The position numbers were made by a program, and so were the translations under genes. Under the pieces are notes generated by a model that was not told where the DNA came from, did not search any database, and worked only from the letters and a program-made list of their open reading frames with translations. This document shows positions 48,912 through 57,038 of a stretch of 64,000 bases of DNA, piece after piece. The stretch comes from Actinomycetospora termitidis (GTDB lineage Bacteria > Actinomycetota > Actinomycetes > Mycobacteriales > Pseudonocardiaceae): positions 124,001 through 188,000 of the forward strand of contig NZ_JASVWF010000009.1 in NCBI RefSeq assembly GCF_030286555.1. Direction: 5' to 3'. Positions within the stretch are counted from its first letter, which is position 1. Each line of letters starts with the position of its first letter.

Positions 48912-50243
48912 ATGACCGCTGTGCTGAGCCCTGCCCTGCCGCCGACCGTCGGCGCGGACCTCGAGGTCCCGCTCGTCGACGGGCGCCGCGTCCGCTACGC
49001 CGACCTCGACGCGGCCGCCAGCGCGCCGCCGCTGCGGGCGGTGGCCGACCACGTCGCCGAGGTGCTGCCCTACTACGCGAGCGTGCACCGCGGGGCCGGC
49101 TACACCTCGCGGGTGTGCACGTCGCTGCTCGAGTCGGCCCGGGACACCGTCGGCCACTTCGTCGGTTCGAGGGTCGACGACGTCGTCGTGTTCACCCGCA
49201 ACACCACGGACGCCCTGGCCCTGCTCGCCCGGGCCGTGCCGGGTCCCGTGCTCACCCTCGACCTCGAGCACCACGCGACCCTGCTCGCCTGGCGTCACAC
49301 CGAGCACCACGTCGTCGCCGCCCGGCGTACCGTCGCGGCGACGCTCGACGCCCTGCGCGAGGGCGTCCGGACCCACCGGCCGGCCCTCGTCGCCGTGACC
49401 GGTGCCTCCAACGTCACGGGCGAGACTCTGCCGCTGACCGCGATCGTCGAGCTGGCGCACGCCGCGGGTGCCCGGGTCGCGATCGACGCTGCGCAGCTCG
49501 CCCCGCACCGCCGGGTCGACCTCGCCGCGCTCGGCGCCGACTACCTCGCGCTGTCCGGGCACAAGCTCTACGCGCCCTACGGTGCCGGGGTGCTCGTCGG
49601 GCGCCGGGACTGGCTGGACGCCGCGCCCGCGCACCTCGCGGGCGGGGGAGCGGTGCGCTCGGTCGCGGTGGCCGACGGCGCGACGGACACGGCCTGGCTG
49701 CCGGCCCCGCAGCGCCACGAGGGCGGCACCCCGAACCTGCTCGGCGCCGTCGCGCTGGCCGCCGCGTGTCGCGCGCTGGAGCCCGTCGTCGACACCGTCG
49801 TCCCGGCCCACGAGCGCGCGCTCGCCGCCCGGCTGCGCGACAGCCTGTCCGACCTCCCCGGGGTGCGGCTGCTGGAGTGCTTCGACGACGCGCCGGACCA
49901 GGTCGCGGTCGTCTCGTTCGACGTCGAGGCCCTGCCCGCCGGGCTGGTCGCGGCCGCCCTGTCCGCGGAGTTCGGCATCGGCGTCCGCGACGGCCGGTTC
50001 TGCGCGCACCCGCTGCTCGACCGCCTCACCGGCGGCGGGGACGCCGTCCGCGCGAGCCTGGGGCTGGCGACGGTCCCGGAGGACGTCGAGCGCCTGATCG
50101 CGGCGGTCGCGCGGCTCGTCGAGCGGGGCCCGGGCTGGACCTACGCGCAGCGCGACGGCCGGTGGGTGCCGACCCCGGACCCCCGCGACCTCGACCCGCT
50201 CCGCGTCGGTGCCCGGGACGGGCTGCCGGGCTGCGACCGGTGA
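48912..50243 (+). CDS. Class-V aminotransferase: cysteine-desulfurase-like protein
   Basis: 443 residues from ATG (MTAVLSPALP). Shows the CsdA/SufS-like layout: YADLDAAASAPPLRAVADHV, YASVHRGAGYTSRVCTSLLE, VVVFTRNTTDALALLARAVP, AVTGASNVTGETLPL, VAIDAAQLAPHRRVDLAALG and the PLP-Lys segment ALSGHKLYAPYGAGVLVG. The active-site Cys loop of SufS cannot be identified clearly (RFCAHPLL near the end is a candidate). Control by SAM-IV ties it to methionine/SAM supply. It is 40 bp before leader peptide 6. It may release sulfur from cysteine or a cysteine derivative. Confidence 0.88.
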   Translation: MTAVLSPALPPTVGADLEVPLVDGRRVRYADLDAAASAPPLRAVADHVAEVLPYYASVHRGAGYTSRVCTSLLESARDTVGHFVGSRVDDVVVFTRNTTDALALLARAVPGPVLTLDLEHHATLLAWRHTEHHVVAARRTVAATLDALREGVRTHRPALVAVTGASNVTGETLPLTAIVELAHAAGARVAIDAAQLAPHRRVDLAALGADYLALSGHKLYAPYGAGVLVGRRDWLDAAPAHLAGGGAVRSVAVADGATDTAWLPAPQRHEGGTPNLLGAVALAAACRALEPVVDTVVPAHERALAARLRDSLSDLPGVRLLECFDDAPDQVAVVSFDVEALPAGLVAAALSAEFGIGVRDGRFCAHPLLDRLTGGGDAVRASLGLATVPEDVERLIAAVARLVERGPGWTYAQRDGRWVPTPDPRDLDPLRVGARDGLPGCDR

Positions 50244-50283
50244 GCGGTTGACACCCGCCCGCACGACCGTTGACGCTCGAAGC

Positions 50284-50355
50284 GTGCTGCGCCCCGAGCT
50301 GACGCGCCGCCGTCACGTGGACCTGCTCCGCGTGACGGCGCAGGGCTGTCGCTGA
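50284..50355 (+). CDS. Sulfur leader peptide 6 (23 residues)
   Basis: GTG start; ends TRRRHVDLLRVTAQGCR-stop, with the textbook signature and one Cys codon next to last. It begins 40 bp after the desulfurase stop and ends 45 bp before the LLM gene at 50401. The LLM gene thus has its own leader although it could be reached by read-through from the SAM-IV transcript. Confidence 0.88.
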   Translation: MLRPELTRRRHVDLLRVTAQGCR

Positions 50356-50400
50356 GGAGACCCGCCTCGGCCCCAGCCCCGTCGTCGTGAAGGCACACCC

Positions 50401-51495
50401 ATGCGATTCCAGGTCCTCGACATCGTCCCGCACGCCCCGCACCCGGTGACGGGGGAGATCATCTCGGTCCACGAGCGCCTCACGCGCGTCGTCGAGACCG
50501 CCGTCCGCGCCGAGGCGCTCGGCGTCGACTCCTACGCCGTGGGGGAGCGGCACGCGGGCGAGTTCGTGTCCTCGGCGCCGACGGTGCTGCTCGGCGCCCT
50601 CGCGCAGGCCACCTCGCGCATCCTGCTCTCCACCGGCGTCACGGTGCTCTCGCTGCTCGACCCGGTGCGCGTGGCCGAGGACTACGCGACCGTCGACCAG
50701 CTCTCCGGCGGCCGCCTGGAGATCGTCATCGGCAAGGGCAACGAGGACCGCCACTTCGGCATGTTCGGCCTCGAGCTCGGCCGGCAGTACGAGTACCTCA
50801 CCGAGAACTACGAGCTGCTCTGCCGACTGCTGCGTTCCGAGCACGTGGACTGGGCGGGAACACACCACGCCGACCTGCACGACGTCACGACCTTCCCGCG
50901 TCCGTTCGACGGCCCGTTCCGCATCTGGCACGGGTCCGCGACGTCCACGCAGGCCGTCGACCTGGCCGCGCAGTGGGGCGACCCGTTGTTCTCCGCCAAC
51001 GCCCTGCAGCCCCGCGAGGCGTACCTCGTCCTGATCGACCGGTACCGGGAGAAGCTCGCCGAGTACGGGCACGATCCGTCGGTCGGCTACGTCGGCTCCG
51101 GCTCCGGCGGGCTGTTCCTGGCCGAGACCGACGAGGAGGCGGTGCGGCAGTACCGCCCGATCTACGAGGCCATGGCGGCCAAGCTCGCCGCCGCGCACGC
51201 GGGCGACGCCCGCAAGGGCAAGACGATGTCGTTCACGACGATCGAGGACGCGGTCGCGCACGGCCCGGCGCTCGTCGGGACCCCGGAGCGCGTCGCGGAG
51301 AAGATCCTCGACTACCACAAGGCCTACCGCCACGACGTCCAGTCGGTGTCGATCAACCCCGTCCTGCCCTACGGGCAGCAGCAGGACGTCCTGGCGAGCT
51401 TCGCCGAGGAGGTGATCCCGCTGGTGCGCCGGGAGGTGTCGACGACGCTCTGGGGTCCCGACGACGCTGCGCGAGCGGCCGGTCTCCGAGCGTGA
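50401..51495 (+). CDS. LLM-class flavin-dependent monooxygenase
   Basis: 364 residues. LLM fold: ALGVDSYAVGERHAGEFVSS, SRILLSTGVTVLSLLDPVRV, DQLSGGRLEIVIGKGNEDRH and RIWHGSATSTQAVDLAAQWG. This is the shorter, F420/FMN luciferase-like branch (bacterial luciferase type), not the NtaA branch. The leader upstream implies a sulfur substrate; no reductase lies adjacent, so FMNH2 must come from elsewhere. Convergent with the SsuD-like gene at 51620. Confidence 0.88.
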   Translation: MRFQVLDIVPHAPHPVTGEIISVHERLTRVVETAVRAEALGVDSYAVGERHAGEFVSSAPTVLLGALAQATSRILLSTGVTVLSLLDPVRVAEDYATVDQLSGGRLEIVIGKGNEDRHFGMFGLELGRQYEYLTENYELLCRLLRSEHVDWAGTHHADLHDVTTFPRPFDGPFRIWHGSATSTQAVDLAAQWGDPLFSANALQPREAYLVLIDRYREKLAEYGHDPSVGYVGSGSGGLFLAETDEEAVRQYRPIYEAMAAKLAAAHAGDARKGKTMSFTTIEDAVAHGPALVGTPERVAEKILDYHKAYRHDVQSVSINPVLPYGQQQDVLASFAEEVIPLVRREVSTTLWGPDDAARAAGLRA

Positions 51496-51511
51496 CGTCG
51501 GGTCCCCGGAG

Positions 51512-51552
51512 GTGCCGCAGATCCGATTCCACCGGAATCGGATCTGCGGCAC
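51512..51552. terminator. Bidirectional terminator between convergent LLM genes
   Basis: gtgccgcagatccgattcc (51512-51530), loop acc, ggaatcggatctgcggcac (51534-51552): perfect 19-bp arms, the longest perfect hairpin in the window, 16 bases from one stop and 68 from the other. Confidence 0.85.
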
Positions 51553-51619
51553 AGTCGGAGGTCGATCGAGGTCGCGGCAGTGACCGGACGCGCACACCGC
51601 TCGCGACGGACCGCAGCGC

Positions 51620-52750
51620 CTACGCGGCCGTCAGCGTGTCCACCCCGCGCGGACGTCCCTCGGCCTCGCGGCGGGCCACCTCCGCGCGCACCAGCGGGAT
51701 GACCTCGCGGCCGAACTCCTCGGCGTCCGCGAGCAGGTCGTAGCCGCGGGCCGACAGGATGTCGACGCCGAGGTCCCAGTAGTCGACCAGCGCTGCGGCG
51801 ACCGTCTCCGGCGTCCCGACCAGCGCGTTCGAGTTCCCGCCGCCTCCGGTCGCCTTCGCGGTGACCGTCCACAGCGCCCGGTCGAACCGCTCGCCCCGCT
51901 CGGCGACGGCGAGCAGGCGCTGCGACCCGGCGTTCTCGGGATTCTGCAGCCGGTGGCGGTTCGTCAGGGGCACCGTGCCGCCCTGGGTGCGCTCCTCGAT
52001 CCGCGCGACCGTCGCGTACGCCTTCTCCCAGGCCGCCTCCTCGGTCACCCCGAGGATCGGGCGGAACGCGACCTGGATGCGTGGCATCGTCGTGCGCCCC
52101 GCCGCCCGGGCCGCCGCGTGGACGGTGCGGATCTGCTCCGCGGTGTCGGCCAGCGGCTCGCCCCACAGTGCGTAGATGTCCGCCTCGGCCCCACCGGTGG
52201 CGTAGGCCGCGGCCGACGACCCGCCGAAGCTCAGGTTCGGCCGCGGCGACTGCAGCGGTCGGACGTCCGCGACGAAGTCCTCGAAGGCGTAGTGCTCGCC
52301 CGCGTAGTCCCAGGCCTCGGTACGGGTCCAGGCCTGCTTGAGGATCTGCATGTACTCGCGGGTGCGGCCGTAGCGGTCGTCCTTGGGGAGCCGGTCGCCC
52401 TCGCGGGCCTGCTCGTGGTCGCTGCCGCCGGTGATGACGTGGACCGTCACGCGCCCGCCGCCGATCACGTCCATCGTCGCGAACGTCTTCGCCGCGAAGG
52501 TGGGGATCGACAGGTTCGGCCGGTGCGCCACCAGCAGCTGCAGGCCCTCGACGTGGTCGAGGATGTAGGTGGCGGCCTGCGCGGGGTCGGGGCTGCCCGA
52601 CGAGTAGGCCGTGAGCACGCGGTCCCACCCGTGGTCGCGGTGGGCGCGGGCGAGGCGCAGGGTGTAGTCGGGGTCGAAGGCGGGGCCACTGCGGGCGCCG
52701 ACCTCCGACCCGTCGTTGGTGGCGGCGATACCGAGGAACTCGACGGGCAC
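51620..52750 (-). CDS. SsuD-type FMN-dependent monooxygenase
   Basis: 376 residues, GTG start. VEFLGIAATNDGSE opens, followed by HRDHGWDRVLTAYSSGSPD, HRPNLSIPTFAAKTFATMDV, GGGRVTVHVITGGSDHEQAR, YTRTREYMQILKQAWTRTEA-like residues (actual YGRTREYMQILKQAWTRTEA) and RPNLSFGGSSAAAYATGGAE. These are SsuD/MsuD-type features, though the enzyme is more distant from SsuD than the one at 28524. Leader peptide 7 is 53 bp upstream, so it is sulfur-regulated. Substrate probably a sulfonate or sulfone. Confidence 0.9.
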   Translation of the reverse strand: MPVEFLGIAATNDGSEVGARSGPAFDPDYTLRLARAHRDHGWDRVLTAYSSGSPDPAQAATYILDHVEGLQLLVAHRPNLSIPTFAAKTFATMDVIGGGRVTVHVITGGSDHEQAREGDRLPKDDRYGRTREYMQILKQAWTRTEAWDYAGEHYAFEDFVADVRPLQSPRPNLSFGGSSAAAYATGGAEADIYALWGEPLADTAEQIRTVHAAARAAGRTTMPRIQVAFRPILGVTEEAAWEKAYATVARIEERTQGGTVPLTNRHRLQNPENAGSQRLLAVAERGERFDRALWTVTAKATGGGGNSNALVGTPETVAAALVDYWDLGVDILSARGYDLLADAEEFGREVIPLVRAEVARREAEGRPRGVDTLTAA

Positions 52751-52803
52751 GGCTCTGCTCCAGGAGGTTCACGACGACGGGTGGGGCGGGTAGGGGGCCC
52801 ACC

Positions 52804-52863
52804 TCAGGTCGCGGAGCAGACCCGCTCGAGGTCGACGTGACGCCGACGCGTCAGGAGCGGCAC
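52804..52863 (-). CDS. Sulfur leader peptide 7 (19 residues)
   Basis: GTG start; the peptide VPLLTRRRHVDLERVCSAT carries the full signature, with the Cys codon four residues before the stop rather than next to last. Just after the stop, ggtgggcc can pair with ccccacc (minus strand), a short possible attenuator stem. The SsuD-type gene begins 53 bp after the leader stop. Confidence 0.87.
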   Translation of the reverse strand: MPLLTRRRHVDLERVCSAT

Positions 52864-52921
52864 GCCCTCCACCGTCCTCCGCGGGCGGCGGCAGGTCAAT
52901 GGAGGCACGAGCCGCCCGCGG

Positions 52922-53137
52922 TCACTTCGTGTCGGTGAGGGCGAACCCGACCTTCAGGGTGACCTGCACGTGGCCGACCTCGCCGTCCTCGACGTGCCCG
53001 CGGATCTCGGTGACCTCGAACCAGTCGATCTCGCTCAGCGTCTGCGAGGCACGGGAGATCGCGCCACGGATCGCGTCGTCGACGCCTTTATCCGACGTGC
53101 CGACGATCTCGGTCTTGCTGTACGTGGTGTCCGCCAT
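52922..53137 (-). CDS. Dodecin (flavin-storage protein)
   Basis: 71 residues from ATG (MADTTYSKTEIVGTSDKGVD). The dodecin fold is shown by KTEIVGTSDKGVDDAIRGAI, ASQTLSEIDWFEVTEIRGHV (the conserved Trp for isoalloxazine stacking) and VGHVQVTLKVGFAL. Dodecins form dodecamers that bind FMN, FAD or CoA. Placement among FMN-dependent monooxygenases suggests FMN buffering. An independent gene, with its own start after leader 7's region. Confidence 0.93.
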   Translation of the reverse strand: MADTTYSKTEIVGTSDKGVDDAIRGAISRASQTLSEIDWFEVTEIRGHVEDGEVGHVQVTLKVGFALTDTK

Positions 53138-53315
53138 GGGAGCTCCCGGTGTCGAGGGATGATCAGTACTCCGGGAGTGGCCACCTCGACCCGGGAGCAA
53201 CGCCTGATGTGACGGCGGCCTCGAAATGGACCGCGTCGTCGGCCGCGCCCGTTGACACCGTCGGTCGTGCCGCGGTTCGGTGGTCGGCGTGACACGCGGA
53301 GACGAGGTGCCGGTC
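53138..53315. other. Divergent intergenic region
   Basis: Between the divergent dodecin gene and leader peptide 8. A gatcagtactccgggagtgg stretch lies about 20 bp from the dodecin start. No gene and no clear promoter hexamer were identified. Confidence 0.4.
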
Positions 53316-53384
53316 ATGGCACTGCTGACCTCCCGTCGTCACGTCGATCTCCTGCTGGTCTGCTCCAGCGCCTGTCGCGGCTGA
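53316..53384 (+). CDS. Sulfur leader peptide 8 (22 residues)
   Basis: ATG start; MALLTSRRHVDLLLVCSSAC and then Arg-Gly-stop. Two Cys codons near the end. The 173 bp to the DszC-like gene are very GC-rich with several possible stems (for example ccccggccgggg), so a structured leader is likely, but one stem cannot be singled out. Confidence 0.88.
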   Translation: MALLTSRRHVDLLLVCSSACRG

Positions 53385-53557
53385 CCTCGACGGTCCCCGG
53401 CGCCCGCTGCGGCGCCCCTCCCCGCGCCTTTGTCCGCGCGGGTCTCCCGGCGTCCCCGCACGCCGTTCCCCGGCCGGGGATCCGCACCGCCGTGCGGTCC
53501 TCGCGGCCCGTTCCCGCGCGCCGCCGGCGTGCGCAGATCCCCGGTGGAAGGACAGCC

Positions 53558-54802
53558 ATGACCGAGGTAGCCCGGACCGTGACCGCCGCCCGCGACGGCG
53601 GGGCGGACTTCACCGCCCTGCCCACACCACGCACGCGCGAGGAGTGGCTGGAGCGTGCCCGCCTCGTCCGGCGCGTGCTCGAGGTCGACGCCGCGGAGCG
53701 TGACGCCGCGGGCGCGACGCCGTACGACGAGGTGGCCCTGCTCAAGCGGGCCGGCCTGGTCACGCTCCTGGGCCCGACGGCGCAGGGCGGCGGGGGCCAG
53801 GACTGGACGCTCGCCTACCAGGTGATCCGCGAGGTCGCCGCGGGGGACGGCTCGATCGGCCAGCTGCTGGGCTACCACTACCTGTGGTTCTGGGCGGCGC
53901 GCCTCGTGGGCACGCCCGAACAGATCGACGCCGTCGAGTCCCAGGCCACCACCGAGCAGTGGTTCTTCGGCGGCGCGGTCAACCCGCGCGACGACGACGT
54001 CGTCATCCACGACGAGGGCGACGAGCTGGTCTACCACGGCAAGAAGTCGTTCTCGACCGGCAGCAGGGTCTCCGACGTGACCGTGCTGGAGGGTGTCGTC
54101 TCGGGCACGGAGACCCACGTCTTCGCGATCGTACCGTCGCAGCAGGACGGCATCGTGTTCCACGACGACTGGGACAACATCGGCCAGCGCCTCACCGAGT
54201 CCGGCAGCGTCACCATTGACGCGGTCCGGGTGCCGTGGGCCGCGGCGGCCGGCTTCCGCGACAAGGTGTTCCAGCCGCGGGTCTACAACACCCTCAACGT
54301 CCCGGTCATCCAGCTGGTCTTCGTCAACTTCTACCTGGGGATCGCACGGGGCGCGCTGGACACCGCGGCCGAGTACACCCGGACCACCACCCGCCCCTGG
54401 CTGCACGGGGGCCATGAGCGTGCCACCGACGAGCCCTACATCATCGACGGCTACGGCGACCTCACCGCGAAGCTGTGGGCCGCGGAGGCCCTCGCGGACG
54501 CCGTCGCCGCCGAGCAGCAGGAGATCCACCGCGACCCCGACGCCCTCACCGAGCAGGCGCGCGGCGAGCACGAGGTCCGCGTGGCCGCGGCCAAGGCGGT
54601 GGCCACCGACGTCGCCCTCGCGGCGTCCAACGCCGTCTTCGAGCTCACCGGGGCGCGTGCGACGAAGGCGTCGCTGGGCTTCGACCGCTTCTACCGCAAC
54701 GTCCGCACGCACTCCCTGCACGACCCGGTGGCCTACAAGCGCCGCGAGGTCGGCCGCTTCGTGCTGACCGGCGAGCTGCCCCAGCCGACCTGGTACAGCT
54801 GA
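53558..54802 (+). CDS. Acyl-CoA-dehydrogenase-fold monooxygenase (DszC/SfnB-like)
   Basis: 414 residues from ATG (MTEVARTVTA). The fold follows DszC/SfnB: DEVALLKRAGLVTLLGPTAQ, GGGQDWTLAYQVIREVAAGD, SIGQLLGYHYLWFW, EQWFFGGAVNPRDDD and HGKKSFSTGSRVSDVTV, with the C-terminal FELTGARATKASLGFDRFYR and RTHSLHDPVAYKRREVGRFV. These flavin monooxygenases oxidise sulfur compounds such as dibenzothiophene or dimethyl sulfone using FMNH2. Leader peptide 8 supports a sulfur role. Substrate unknown. Confidence 0.9.
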   Translation: MTEVARTVTAARDGGADFTALPTPRTREEWLERARLVRRVLEVDAAERDAAGATPYDEVALLKRAGLVTLLGPTAQGGGGQDWTLAYQVIREVAAGDGSIGQLLGYHYLWFWAARLVGTPEQIDAVESQATTEQWFFGGAVNPRDDDVVIHDEGDELVYHGKKSFSTGSRVSDVTVLEGVVSGTETHVFAIVPSQQDGIVFHDDWDNIGQRLTESGSVTIDAVRVPWAAAAGFRDKVFQPRVYNTLNVPVIQLVFVNFYLGIARGALDTAAEYTRTTTRPWLHGGHERATDEPYIIDGYGDLTAKLWAAEALADAVAAEQQEIHRDPDALTEQARGEHEVRVAAAKAVATDVALAASNAVFELTGARATKASLGFDRFYRNVRTHSLHDPVAYKRREVGRFVLTGELPQPTWYS

Positions 54803-54810
54803 CACCTGGA

Positions 54811-54851
54811 CACACCACGCCCGGTCCCCTCTCGGGGCCGGGCGCGGTGTG
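54811..54851 (+). terminator. Terminator hairpin
   Basis: cacaccacgcccggtcccc (54811-54829), loop tctc, ggggccgggcgcggtgtg (54834-54851), with one bulge and one mismatch; eight bases after the DszC-like gene stop. Confidence 0.8.
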
Positions 54852-54900
54852 CCGGCAGGGCCTGGCGGCCGCGGGCCCGAGGCCTGGGCGTCCGGATCCG

Positions 54901-55256
54901 CTACATCTGTGTCGGGACCGGCGTGCCCTGGTGGAACAGCACGCGCCAGGGCCCGCCGGGATCCCGTCGCCAGATCGAGCTGCGCAGCGTGGTCCGTTCC
55001 CGACGACGGGTCCGGTAGGTCACGAGCACGATGTCCTCCGCGAGCCGGACCGCCGCCTCGTCGGAGACGTCCAGCGGCTCGTGGTCGGCGGCGAACACGA
55101 CCGTGAGGACCGACTCGCGGTCCCACTCCCGCCCGGAGGCCCCGTACTCGCGGAACTCCGGGTCGATCAGCGGCCCGCCAGCTCTCGGGCCCGCCGGACC
55201 TCGAGGTCGAGCAGACGGAGCTCGAGGTCGATCACCGCACGCAGCTCGTCGTCCAT
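54901..55256 (-). pseudogene. Frameshifted DUF4440/SnoaL-type gene
   Basis: Two pieces in different frames join into one DUF4440-like protein of about 118 residues. The first, from ATG at 55256, reads MDDELRAVIDLELRLLDLEV and ends at a TGA at 55167 (after RARELAGR). The second, in a shifted frame, continues IDPEFREYGASGREWDRESV to FHQGTPVPTQM. The GASGREWDRESV part is the DUF4440 hallmark. The total span of 356 bp is not a multiple of three. It is either a real inactivating shift, a programmed slip near ggcgggccgctga, or a sequencing error. Confidence 0.75.
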
Positions 55257-55306
55257 CGGATCACCCTGGGCGCCCGGACCCGCGTGGGGCAACGCGGTTC
55301 GCCGAC

Positions 55307-55374
55307 CAAGATCGTCGGAACGTGGCGGATCCGGACGCCACGGCCACGGATCGGCCACGTCCCAGTGATCAAGG
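55307..55374. repeat. Dispersed intergenic hairpin, copy 2
   Basis: ccaagatcgtcggaacgtgg pairs imperfectly with the stretch ending cagtgatcaagg, and the loop carries ggatccggacgccacggcc. It is related to the element at 40792-40858. Another fragment with ggatccgctacatctgtg lies near 54890. The element is 15 bp from the stop of the ABC ATPase gene, so it may end that operon. Confidence 0.6.
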
Positions 55375-55388
55375 ACCGGGTCGGGTCC

Positions 55389-57038
55389 TCACGCCCGCGC
55401 CTGCTGGCCGGCGATCGCGCCCAGCAAAGTCCGGGTGTACTCGTGGTGCGGGTCGTCGAACAACTCGCCCGTGGGCCGCAGTTCCAGCAACCGCCCGCCC
55501 TGCATCACACCGACCCGGTGGGCGACCCGGCGGACCACCGCGAGGTCGTGCGAGATGAACAGGTAGGACAGCCCGTCGCGTTCCTGCAGTTCGTGCAGCA
55601 GCTCGAGCACCTGCGCCTGCACGGACACGTCGAGCGCGGAGACCGGCTCGTCGCACACCACGAGGTCCGGGGACAGGGCGAGCGCCCGGGCGATCGCCAC
55701 CCGCTGGCGCTGCCCGCCCGAGAGCTCCACCGGCCGCCGGTCGAGCATCGACGCCGGCAGCGCCACCCGGTCGACCAGCTCGGCCGCCCGCGCAGCCTGG
55801 TCGTCGCGCGACCCGACGCCGAACGCGCGCAGCGGCTCGGTGATCACCTCGCGCACGGGGAAGCGGGGGTCGAGCGAGGCGAAGGGGTTCTGGTAGACGA
55901 GCTGGGCGCGGCGCCGCAGGTCCCGCCAGGCCGACCCGCGCACCGTCGTGATGTCCGCGCCGTCGAGGAACACCTGTCCCGACGTCGGGTCGGCCAGGCG
56001 CAGCAGCAGTCGCGCGGTGGTCGACTTGCCCGACCCGGACTCCCCGACGAGCGCGAGCGTCTCGCCGCGGGAGATCGTGAACGACACGTCGTCCACGGCC
56101 CGCAGGTGCTCGCGCCGGAACGACCCGCGCGTCCGGGGCAGCGGGAAGTCCTTGACCAGCCCGCGGACCTCCGCGATCGGCGTCCCGGTCGCGGAGACCG
56201 GCGGAAGGGCGTCCACGACGGCGAGCCCGGGCGCGGCCGCGAGCAGCTCCCGCGTGTAGGGGTGCGTCGGCCGGTCGAGGATCTCTGCGGTCGGTCCCTG
56301 TTCGACGATCCGGCCCTGCGACATCACGACGATGCGGTCGGCCCGGTCGGCGGCCACACCGAGGTCGTGGGTGACCAGCAGTAGGGCGCTGCCGGTCTCC
56401 GCGCGCAGCGTGTCGAGGTGGTCGAGGATCTGGCGCGCCACGGTCGCGTCGAGCGCACTCGTCGGCTCGTCGGCGATGAGCAGAGCGGGGGAGGCGGCGA
56501 TCGCGACCGCGATCAGCGCCCGCTGCCGCAGGCCGCCCGAGAGTTCGTGCGGGTACTGGCCCGCGCGCACCGCCGCGTCCGGGATGCCGGCGCGTTCCAG
56601 CAGCTCTACGGCCCGCGCCGGGGCGGACCGCCGGTCGGCCAGGGCGTGCACCCGCAGCACCTCGGCGACCTGGGTACCGACCTTCTGCACCGGGTTCAGA
56701 GAGACGCCCGGGTCCTGCGGGACCAGGCCGATCCGGGCACCGCGCACCGAGCGCAGCGCCTTCTCCGAACGGCCCAGCAGCTCCTCGCCGTCGAGCGCGA
56801 CGCTGCCGGCCCGGACGGCTCCGTTGGCGGGCAGCAGCCCGATCACGGCCTGCGCCAACGTCGACTTCCCGGACCCGGACTCCCCGACGACGGCCACGAC
56901 CTCGCCGGCCGCGACCTCGAGGTCGACCCCGCGCAGGGCGTCGACGGTGCCGCCGGCGACGCGGTAGTCGACCTGCAGGTCCTGCACGCGTAACAGCGTC
57001 GATGGTCGAGCTCCGCTGCGCTTCGTCTCCGAGCTCAC
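55389..57038 (-). CDS. Fused Opp/Dpp-type ABC transporter with two ATPase domains
   Basis: 549 residues from the GTG overlapping the permease stop by four bases. NBD1 (about 15-265): Walker A GESGSGKSTLAQAV, signature LSGGLRQRA, Walker B LLIADEPTSALDA. NBD2 (about 275-540): GESGSGKSTTARLL, LSGGQRQRV, LVVCDEPVSALDV. This merges OppD- and OppF-like subunits in one chain. Last gene of an operon of six, starting at 63048 behind leader peptide 9. Confidence 0.93.
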   Translation of the reverse strand: MSSETKRSGARPSTLLRVQDLQVDYRVAGGTVDALRGVDLEVAAGEVVAVVGESGSGKSTLAQAVIGLLPANGAVRAGSVALDGEELLGRSEKALRSVRGARIGLVPQDPGVSLNPVQKVGTQVAEVLRVHALADRRSAPARAVELLERAGIPDAAVRAGQYPHELSGGLRQRALIAVAIAASPALLIADEPTSALDATVARQILDHLDTLRAETGSALLLVTHDLGVAADRADRIVVMSQGRIVEQGPTAEILDRPTHPYTRELLAAAPGLAVVDALPPVSATGTPIAEVRGLVKDFPLPRTRGSFRREHLRAVDDVSFTISRGETLALVGESGSGKSTTARLLLRLADPTSGQVFLDGADITTVRGSAWRDLRRRAQLVYQNPFASLDPRFPVREVITEPLRAFGVGSRDDQAARAAELVDRVALPASMLDRRPVELSGGQRQRVAIARALALSPDLVVCDEPVSALDVSVQAQVLELLHELQERDGLSYLFISHDLAVVRRVAHRVGVMQGGRLLELRPTGELFDDPHHEYTRTLLGAIAGQQARA

